Assembly: GCA_036850595.1 (NCBI GenBank)
Contig: CM072148.1
Span: 23,859,352-23,923,351, forward strand
Direction: 5' to 3'
Source of the DNA: Rhyacichthys aspro
Lineage: Eukaryota; Chordata; Actinopteri; Gobiiformes; Rhyacichthyidae
Length of the DNA stretch: 64,000 nt
In this document: piece by piece, positions 57,431 to 64,000 of the stretch
Numbering within the stretch: position 1 is the first letter of the stretch
Layout: the number at the start of each line of letters is the position of its first letter
Made by a program: the position numbers and the translations under genes
Notes under the pieces: generated by a model
Told to the model about the DNA's origin: nothing
What the model saw: the letters and a program-made list of their open reading frames with translations, nothing else
The model's database searches: none

Positions 57431-60400
57431 GTGGACTCCCGGGGGACTGTGAGGGTCCGTTCCACGGTCGCTGCCGCTGATCCAACCCCGCCGTCTCGGA
57501 GTGTGGGCCGAGCGGGCTCAGGGAGAGGAGATGGGCCACGACAGGGGAAGAGCTCTGGCTCCGCTCGCTCTCATTCTTCTAATGTGGTATCTCGTTATGC
57601 GAATAAAGGCCGTCAGGCCCGTTACTACGTCCTTAAAGAGCAGACTTCGCACACACATGCCACTTCACGGTCTCGGTGCACTGCCTATGCTGAGCCCCGC
57701 GGGGCTCGCAGCGCAGCGCCCGGTCCTTGCCCTGCTGGTGTCTGGCCACCTCCCGCGTCCACGACGCGCAGGCGGGTGCAGCTTGATGTTCACGACCTCA
57801 CCACATTGGGGGCCGCTGACGCATGTGTGGCACGAAACTCTACTGTGCAGGGAACGCTTAAGAGGCGCCATGATGCCCGCGCGTCACCTTCTGTTGCAGC
57901 GTGCAAACGGCCCAGATTTTACACTGCTGCCGCCAGGGGCAGTGCGCAGGAGTGCGGGCCCGAGGGCGGGGGCCCCCTTGTTGGGGGGGGGCAGCCCTTT
58001 CCGGCAGGGCCCCCCGTGCCCCGATCAGTTGGTTGGAATCGGGACAGCGGGCGGGCCCATCTCTGTTCTAGGTCAGGTTGTGGTCCAGCCCCTGACAGCC
58101 TTCTTTGCAGTTTGGATACAGCTCCTCGGTCCTCTGTCACCTTGGTTGACCAGGACGCTGAGAAGGGGCTACGCTCTACAGTTTGCCCGCCTTCCTCCTC
58201 CTTTCAGCGGTATCCTTCGCACTCGGCTAGTGTCCCCTGCAGTGGCCACTGCCCTTCAGGAGGAAGTGTCCTCGCTCCTGCGCCGCGGAGCTATTTCGGA
58301 GCTGGACCCAGCGGAGGCAGCTTCAGGCTTCACTCCCCCTACTTTCTGGTTCCGAAGAGGAGCGGGGGTGTGAGGCCGATTTTGGACCTACGTGTTCTCA
58401 ACAGCTATGTGGCCACCAGGAGGTTTCGCATGCTGACGGTGAAGCACCTCTTGGAGGGCATACGTCCGGGGGATTGGATGACGTCGATCGACCTCACGGA
58501 CGCTTACTTTCACGTCCCCATCTTGCCAAGGCACAGACGGTTCCTAAGGTTTGCCATCGGGGACCGTTGTTTTCAGTACAACCGTCTCCCGTTCGGGTTC
58601 TCCCTCGCCCCACGCACCTTTTCGAAATGCGTGGAGGCGGCGCTGGAGCCTCTGCGTCGTCGAGGTCTCAGGATTCTGACCTACATCGACGACTGGCTCA
58701 TTCTTGCTTCCTCCCGTCTGGAGGCAGAGGATCACTCGACCAGGGTGCTACGCCATGTCCAAAGGTTGGGCTTTGTAGTAAACCGGGAGAAGAGTATGCT
58801 GCTGCCAGCCCAGCAGGTGACGTACCTGGGGCTGGAGCTGGATGCACAGGCAATGCGCCCTCGGCTCTCCATGGAGAGACAGGGGGCTCTCCTGGGGTTG
58901 GCACAGAGATTGAGGGCAACTCCTGCAGCCTCATCTCATCTGGTACGGTCGCTTCTAGGCATGATGGCATCCGCTCACCTGGTGGTGCGCCTGGGGCTCC
59001 TCCACATGAGGAGACTCCAGCGCTGGTTTGTTCGGCTTCGCCTGCATCCCACACGGGACAGACGGAAGCTGGTCTCACTCTCCCCGACTGCGCGGGGGGA
59101 CCTCGATTTTTGGTTGGCCCCGGGTCACCTCCAGCGAGGAGTGGACCTGGGCTGTGTTCCACGCTACACAGAGGTGTTCACGGATGCCTCCCTAGCCGGC
59201 TGGGGTGGAACTCTCGGGCAGGACGCTGTGGGCGGATCCTGGGAGTCACCGCTCGGTCACATCAACCTCCTGGAGATTGTGGCAGTGCAGAGGGTTCTCC
59301 TGCACTTTTCTCCCAGACTGGAGGGGAGAGATGTGATGGTCAGGTCGGACAATACGACAGTTGTGGCCTACCTGAACAGACAAGGGGGGACGAGGTCCCC
59401 CTCCCTTCACCGGAGGGCGGCGGAGATCCTGCTGTGGGCGGGCTCCCACCTCGCCTCCTTGAGGGCACGTCATGTTCCCGGTTCCCTGAACGCTGGGGCG
59501 GACAGGATGTCCCGAGGGGGAAGGGGGACCTCTTCGCGACGAGTGGGGCCTGGCTCCCCACATTGCGCGCCTAGTGTGGTGCCGATTCGGTCACCCCGTC
59601 GCCGACCTTTCCGTAAATGCAGAGAACGCACAGTGCCCACTCTGGTTCTCGCTCAGGTCGGCAGACAACGCACCTCTGGGGGTACAAGCGTTGGCACACC
59701 GGTTGTGGCCGGCAGGTCTCCTCTATGCCTTCCCACCTCTGTATCTACTAACGCCCCTGCTCCACAGAGTGAGGTCTCAGAATCTCCACATTCTGGTGGT
59801 GGCCCCCGACAGCCCGGGCGCCAGGTGGTACCCGGATTTGGTACAGATGGCAGTGATGGACCCCTGGCCCCTCCCCGACAAGCCCGACGCATTGCTGCAG
59901 GCAGGGGGGGCTCTCCAGTCTCGTCCCTTCCTGGGACGCAGACTTCAGGTTTGGAGGTTGAGAGGGGGAGGCTTGTGAGCCTTGGACTCCCCTCGGCTGT
60001 GGTGTCCACTATCCAATGTTCCAGGGCTGCTTCCACGACCAAAGCTTATGGCACCCGTTGGCGGGTCTTTGCTGCTTGGTGTGAGGGTAAGGCACTGGAC
60101 CCCAGCTCCTGCTCGCTCAATGGGGTTCTGGAGTTCTTGCAGGAACTTTTGGACAGTGGTCGCGCTGCATCCACCTTGGCGGTGTTTGCAGCAGCCATTA
60201 CTGCTGGTCATGAGGGCTTTGGACGCTTCTCGGCACGTAGCCACCCCTTGGTTAAGCGTTTTCTCCGAGGGGCTCGTCGGATGCGACCACCCCCCAGACA
60301 GGTGGTTCCTCCCTGGGATCTCCAGACAGTTTTGGATGGACTGTCAGGGCCTCCATTTGAGCCTTTAGAGTGGGCAGAGATACGTTTCCTATCCTTTAAG

Positions 60401-61003
60401 ACTGCCCTTCTTTTAGCACTGGCTTCTGCTAAGAGGGCGGGGGAGTTGTGCGCTCTGTCAGTCCACCCTTCGTGCCTGTCATTCAGTGAGGACGGAGGCT
60501 TGGTGCACCTTTGGCCCAACCCAGCTTTCCAGCCTAAGGTCATCCTCTCGGCTTTCCGCTCAAGGGTGATCAGGGTCAGGGCCCTTTGCCCCCCTATGGA
60601 AGGGTTGGCAGTGGACACGCAGGTGCTGTGTCCAGTCAGGGCTCTGCGCTGCTATGTTCGACAGACGGCTGGTTTTCGCACGTCAGACCAGTTGTTTGTT
60701 GGTTTTGGAGCCAAGAGACGTGGGGCCCCGCGGTCGTCCCAGCATTTGGCCCACTGGATCTGTGGGGGTATTCAGGCTGCCTATGAGGCTCAAGGTCGGC
60801 CTCCCCCGGCGGTGGTAAGGGCACATTCGACCCGTGGGGTCTCTACTTCGGTGGCCCTGTGTAGGGGTGTGACTGTGGAAGATATTTGCCTGGCTGCTTC
60901 CTGGTCCTCTGTGTCTACTTTTGTGCGGTCCTATCTCTTGGATGTGTCCGCTGGTTCTGTTGCCCACACTGTGCTAGGTGTGGGTCAGGGCGCCCATGCA
61001 TGA
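57431..61003 (+). CDS. DIRS ORF2: reverse transcriptase, RNase H, tyrosine recombinase (with frame disturbances)
   Basis: The uninterrupted frame is 1190 codons with a GTG first codon. RT: LVPKRSGGVRPILDLR (about 305-320), a FQYNRLPFGFSLAP block, and catalytic YIDDWL with Y418-I-D-D421. RNase H: FTDASLAGWGG (about 583) through VRSDNTTVVAYLNRQGG. Recombinase: R1002 (AKRAGELC), H1132-S-T-R1135, W1158 and nucleophile Y1168, the R-H-R-W-Y set. In an unbroken family member the reading would switch frame three times here. The RT N-terminus lies in the +1 frame from about 57531 to 58340 (LQFARLPPPFSG, LLRRGAISELDP). The segment after RNase H lies in the +1 frame at about 59525-59950 (AENAQCPLWFSL, LYAFPPLYLL). 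At each switch there is a C or G run. The product as written would therefore lack parts of RT and of the RNase H-recombinase bridge. Confidence 0.85.
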   Translation: MDSRGTVRVRSTVAAADPTPPSRSVGRAGSGRGDGPRQGKSSGSARSHSSNVVSRYANKGRQARYYVLKEQTSHTHATSRSRCTAYAEPRGARSAAPGPCPAGVWPPPASTTRRRVQLDVHDLTTLGAADACVARNSTVQGTLKRRHDARASPSVAACKRPRFYTAAARGSAQECGPEGGGPLVGGGQPFPAGPPVPRSVGWNRDSGRAHLCSRSGCGPAPDSLLCSLDTAPRSSVTLVDQDAEKGLRSTVCPPSSSFQRYPSHSASVPCSGHCPSGGSVLAPAPRSYFGAGPSGGSFRLHSPYFLVPKRSGGVRPILDLRVLNSYVATRRFRMLTVKHLLEGIRPGDWMTSIDLTDAYFHVPILPRHRRFLRFAIGDRCFQYNRLPFGFSLAPRTFSKCVEAALEPLRRRGLRILTYIDDWLILASSRLEAEDHSTRVLRHVQRLGFVVNREKSMLLPAQQVTYLGLELDAQAMRPRLSMERQGALLGLAQRLRATPAASSHLVRSLLGMMASAHLVVRLGLLHMRRLQRWFVRLRLHPTRDRRKLVSLSPTARGDLDFWLAPGHLQRGVDLGCVPRYTEVFTDASLAGWGGTLGQDAVGGSWESPLGHINLLEIVAVQRVLLHFSPRLEGRDVMVRSDNTTVVAYLNRQGGTRSPSLHRRAAEILLWAGSHLASLRARHVPGSLNAGADRMSRGGRGTSSRRVGPGSPHCAPSVVPIRSPRRRPFRKCRERTVPTLVLAQVGRQRTSGGTSVGTPVVAGRSPLCLPTSVSTNAPAPQSEVSESPHSGGGPRQPGRQVVPGFGTDGSDGPLAPPRQARRIAAGRGGSPVSSLPGTQTSGLEVERGRLVSLGLPSAVVSTIQCSRAASTTKAYGTRWRVFAAWCEGKALDPSSCSLNGVLEFLQELLDSGRAASTLAVFAAAITAGHEGFGRFSARSHPLVKRFLRGARRMRPPPRQVVPPWDLQTVLDGLSGPPFEPLEWAEIRFLSFKTALLLALASAKRAGELCALSVHPSCLSFSEDGGLVHLWPNPAFQPKVILSAFRSRVIRVRALCPPMEGLAVDTQVLCPVRALRCYVRQTAGFRTSDQLFVGFGAKRRGAPRSSQHLAHWICGGIQAAYEAQGRPPPAVVRAHSTRGVSTSVALCRGVTVEDICLAASWSSVSTFVRSYLLDVSAGSVAHTVLGVGQGAHA

Positions 61004-61050
61004 GACGTGGGCTCGCATCTGCTGGTGTGCTTGTGGTTAGTGCCCATATG

Positions 61051-61239
61051 CTCTTGGGAGAGGCGATTCTGGGCATGGTGTCTAGTGTTAGACAGGCCGC
61101 TCTTGGGAGAGGTGGTCTGTCGGCCTTTTTCTTGGCCCCTGTTGGGGCTCTGTGTGCTTGCAACGGCCTTGGTTGCTCTTGGGAGAGGTGACTTGGGGGC
61201 CGTTGTTTGGGGTTGTGTAGGGCTGCTCTTGGGAGAGGT
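61051..61239 (+). repeat. four copies of a 13-bp palindromic motif
   Basis: CTCTTGGGAGAGG occurs at 61051, 61100, 61176 and 61227, all on the same strand. It has self-complementary CTCT/AGAG arms. It lies between the ORF2 stop and the internal complementary region. Intervening sequence is not repeated. Confidence 0.95.
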
Positions 61240-61331
61240 AAGCCTGCATAGCCTTTTTCTGTTCCTGCGCCAATCTTTGTGAGCCTGTCCAGCTGAGAGT
61301 ACATTTTTCCCTACGGCCTTCGCCTGGGTTG

Positions 61332-61435
61332 GTAACCAATAGCGAAGCCCGTAGGTGGGCGTAGCACACATGATGTAGAAATTATAGTTACTTGATGTAA
61401 CTACAGTTCTGCGAATGTGTGCGTAGCCCACCTAC
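61332..61435. repeat. DIRS internal complementary region
   Basis: 61332-61380 is the exact reverse complement of the left end 55963-56011. 61381-61435 is the reverse complement of the right end 61618-61672 with one mismatch. The boundary 61380/61381 therefore mirrors the joined ends of a circular intermediate. Confidence 0.95.
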
Positions 61436-61477
61436 TCTCAGGCCCAGCTGGACCGCCTCCCTTTACTGAGCTGATTC

Positions 61478-61627
61478 GAAGAAGGGAGTGTGTTGGGCTG
61501 GCCTGTTTATATAGCCCCTGGGCTGTGCCAGGGCACAGGTGTGATTGGCGCGGTGAATGTTTTGATCTGTCTCAGTGGCGCTGGCACCCGCCAGAGAAGT
61601 AACCAATAGCGAAGCCCGTAGGTGGGC
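61478..61627 (-). repeat. DIRS right inverted terminal repeat
   Basis: Inverted copy of 55983-56132. It includes an inward-pointing TATA box (61506-61513, minus strand). The element continues 45 bases beyond it to 61672 with sequence unique to this end. Confidence 0.93.
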
Positions 61628-62348
61628 TACGCACACATTCGTAGAACTGTAGTTACATCAAGTAACTATAATGTGCTGCAGCTGCGGCTCATCTGCTAAT
61701 CAGCCCAGTATGTAAGACTCACCTGTTCACTCACACTTTGCCAGATTGTTCCTCTGCAGTATGAACGACTCTCCAGCGTTCTTCTCCTGCCTGATCTCCT
61801 GTTGCCGACCTCGTCTGCCCCCGACCTGCTCTCCTCGCCTGTTTCCCGGTAAACTCACCTGCCTTCCGTCTCTGACCACGCGCTCTGCCTCGGCGTCCTT
61901 GGCATCGTCCTGCTCTCCCGGTAATGACTCTTCCGCCTGGCCTCGACTCACCCCCTGCCTGCTCCTCGTCGGCGCCTCTGTTACCTCGGACTGCTACTCC
62001 GGTGTTGACCCCCCCGCTGGTCACGGACCGCGCCTCTGCTCTTTCCTCGTCTGTACCTCCGCTCGGCCGGCGGACTCTACGGGCTGCAGACTCCTCGCTA
62101 CGGCTTCGGCGACCACAGTAAGCTCCTCTCTCTCATTTCACGTGGCCGGGGGATCGAACTCGTTCCTCAGCCCTTCCCCGTGCTTTAGAGACTGTGTGCG
62201 GGCTTTCGGCCTGAAGAGAGACCTGAATGCTGTATCGACTCGTACTGCTCCGCTCCCTGTTTGCTATTGTGGGAATAAAGGTTATTATCAACTGTACCCT
62301 TTCTCCTGTGTTCTGCTTTTGGGTCCAAACCACCCCCATTACAATAAA

Positions 62349-64000
62349 TGTAAAATAATAATTCTCTAAATATTCAAAGAAGGTTGAGGTTAGAGGGAAG
62401 GATAATATAAGAAAGGAAACGTTGCAGGCTGGACATGCATTTACCGTGAGATGAGGCTCATAAGCTGTCTGGCCCAGGATCAGGTTCTGATGCTGGTCCA
62501 GGATCTGGCTCTGGAATGTCTTCTACCAAGTGGAACATCTGGGGTATATCTCTTTCTCTGTAACAGTGACTCTTTCTTGTACAGGTTCAATGTACAGTCG
62601 CTGTTCTTGCTGTGCGGTTCTTAATTCAGCTCTACTTTCTGACTCACTGTGAACACGTTGAACTGGATACTGACATTCTCCTTGTGGGTGACTGATGGCC
62701 ACACGCAGCAGTGAGAGGTGCATCTTCCTCTTTTCTTGCCTTTGGGCTCATTGCCTTTTCTGGAGTCTTTGGTCTTTCTGCAGATGGGGCCTAGACACTG
62801 GTGGTGGTGATGAGATGAAGAGGTGAGTGATGATGAAGATGGGATGATGATGAGTGTGCTCCACTGCTAAGGGGTTATGGGGTGGAGGAGGGTTGCAGCA
62901 CGAGCTTAAACCCTGGATGGCGGAGAGGATGCTTTAAATATAGGCGGCTTAGCGATGATTGACTGCGACAGGTGATATGTGACATGTGAAGAGCATTGGC
63001 GGCAGGTGAAGGGGAGAAGTCTTCCAGCCTGAATTTCCGCTATAGCTCCATTTCAACCTGGAGAGACTCAAATGGACAAAATATATGCGTTGACATGAGA
63101 TTTATTGAAAGTATAATTTGTGCTTGAGTATATCTTTGGCGCTTAGACCCCAGCAGACGGCGAGATGTCATGCGATGAATGATAGGAGAAGAGCTGAGTA
63201 GTTACTTTGTAAGGCTTCCCCCCAAAACAATGGGCATGCCATAATGCCCTTGCACGGGGAGACAGAACCAGAACAGAAGAGCAGGGGAGAAAGGCCAAGA
63301 CAGTGAGCCATTGGATGCATAGGAGACATGTTGCCAGCAGAGAAGTTGCAGAGGTGCATGAAGAGGCTGATAGCAATGCCAGCAGGAAATGTTGCAGTGT
63401 TGCAGGGAATTGCCGACACCAGTGCCAGCAGGAAATGTCGCCGAGTTGCCTGGATGCTATATGAGAGATGCATAGGTTAAGGCAATAGTCAGAATTGCCA
63501 GGGCTATGCATGGGAAGAGCATGAGCATTATAGAATTTAATTGGCAAGAATGAATGCTGAGAACCACCACCAGTTATATGCTGAGTTCTGGTACCTTTAT
63601 TGTGAAGCTGCTACGACTGTTGCGGAGTCAGATGTAGGTTGCTTAAGCTGAGTAGGACCAACATCCCAACTGTCGAAAGGATGCTATGGAGTTCCCTTGT
63701 GAGGCGGCACATGTCGCTGCACCTATTCTGAAGGAATGTCCCGAATAGAGATGAGTTGTTGCAGTGCAGGAGGACTGATTTGTAAGCTCTTTGAAAACCA
63801 GGCCGAAGACACAGAAGCCCCTGAGTCATGAACAACAGTAGAGAGGTAGTTCTCATGCAGAGCTGAGAGCTAATTAGCTGGAATTAAAATTGGTTATTGC
63901 TTGAGAACCACTCACTGTTTATGAGACAGCCACCTCCAGCTCACAGCCTGCTGTCCTCCATTGGGACTCAGTGTGGAGGTAATGGGACATGTATAGTTAA
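62349..64000. other. non-coding stretch
   Basis: No gene recognised. It contains GATGA-rich sequence (62815-62860) and the tandem array at 63328-63455. Minus-strand ORFs over the array (63143-63547) reflect the repeat. Confidence 0.4.
63328..63455. repeat. about three diverged units of 44-46 bp
   Basis: Units start near 63330, 63376 and 63421. Each carries TGCCAGCAG followed by a GTTGC-type phrase. The last two are close (TGCCAGCAGGAAATGT in both); the first is diverged. Confidence 0.6.

Larger units (their letters stand above)
55963..61672 (+). mobile_element. complete DIRS-type tyrosine-recombinase retrotransposon
   Basis: A 5710-bp element with all DIRS hallmarks: inverted terminal repeats (55983-56132 and 61478-61627), an internal complementary region (61332-61435), a gag-like ORF, and an ORF with RT, RNase H and tyrosine recombinase instead of an integrase. 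The borders are fixed by the internal complementary region, whose halves end exactly at 55963 and 61672. There is no target duplication, as expected for recombinase-mediated insertion of a circular DNA copy. It lies inside a solo LTR, so it is the younger of the two. Confidence 0.95.
55863..62343 (+). mobile_element. solo LTR split by a DIRS insertion
   Basis: The left piece 55863-55962 starts TGTCACAGCTG. The right piece 61673-62343 ends CCCATTACA. Together they form a 771-bp TG...CA repeat flanked by a perfect 5-bp duplication ATAAA (55858-55862 and 62344-62348). The right piece has a decayed TATA-like TATGTAAG (about 61709) and a polyadenylation signal AATAAA at 62274-62279. No gag/pol remnant of the LTR element exists here, so this is a solo LTR left by recombination. 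Ty3/Gypsy origin is my guess from general look. Confidence 0.82.

Noticed and set aside
58474..59574. 366-codon ORF overlapping the RT region of the DIRS element
   Set aside because: It is in the third frame, GC-rich and compositionally odd, and carries none of the RT or RNase H motifs, which lie in the other frames.
61746..62369. 207-codon Ser/Leu/Cys-rich ORF
   Set aside because: It lies entirely inside the LTR and runs through its polyadenylation signal.

Overview
The window is vertebrate nuclear DNA from a ray-finned (teleost-type) fish. It is AT-rich and intron- and repeat-heavy, with two single-coding-exon genes. Its mobile elements are typical of fish: a Rex3-like LINE, an L1-like LINE, tRNA-derived SINEs, many short hAT-type DNA elements, a DIRS tyrosine-recombinase retrotransposon and a solo LTR. 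I see no bacterial operon, CRISPR array, tRNA or rRNA gene.

There are two confident protein-coding genes, both on the + strand. The first (8127-9143) encodes a Golgi type II glycosyltransferase of the beta-1,3-galactosyltransferase family (GT31). Its whole reading frame lies in one exon that starts just after a splice acceptor. The second (28053-30074) encodes vasorin, a secretory-pathway single-pass receptor-like protein (LRR, EGF, FN3, TM). It also starts just after a splice acceptor. A candidate 5' noncoding exon with a good donor lies about 12 kb upstream (ending 15900).

Layout: 1-8 kb holds a SINE, two neighbouring hAT elements with exact 8-bp target duplications (the second carrying a nested hAT) and a perfect 19-bp foldback. 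8-9.2 kb is the galactosyltransferase. 9.7-12 kb holds two nonautonomous DNA transposons. 14.4-22.8 kb holds an L2/CR1-like LINE tail, the vasorin promoter candidate, microsatellites and a Rex3-like LINE. 24-31.3 kb holds a hAT MITE, the vasorin exon, and a hAT deletion derivative that keeps a BED-finger transposase fragment. 32.8-39 kb holds a mariner-like MITE, a strong hairpin and sparse unique sequence. 43-49.8 kb holds a C/T homopolymer block, an 800-bp triplet minisatellite and a decayed L1-like LINE interrupted by a SINE and a composite repeat. 53.5-55.7 kb holds LINE and DNA-transposon fragments. 55.86-62.34 kb holds a solo LTR split by a complete DIRS-type retrotransposon.

The DIRS element is the most striking object. 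It has 150-bp inverted terminal repeats that look identical by eye, and an internal complementary region that reproduces both element ends joined head to tail. It also has a gag-like ORF, an RT/RNase H/tyrosine-recombinase ORF, and a 13-bp palindromic motif repeated four times between ORF2 and the internal complementary region. Despite the fresh termini, the conserved protein signal in ORF2 changes frame three times, each time at a short C or G run, while the nominal ORF stays open.

All identifications come from reading the sequence and from knowledge of the families. No database search was possible.
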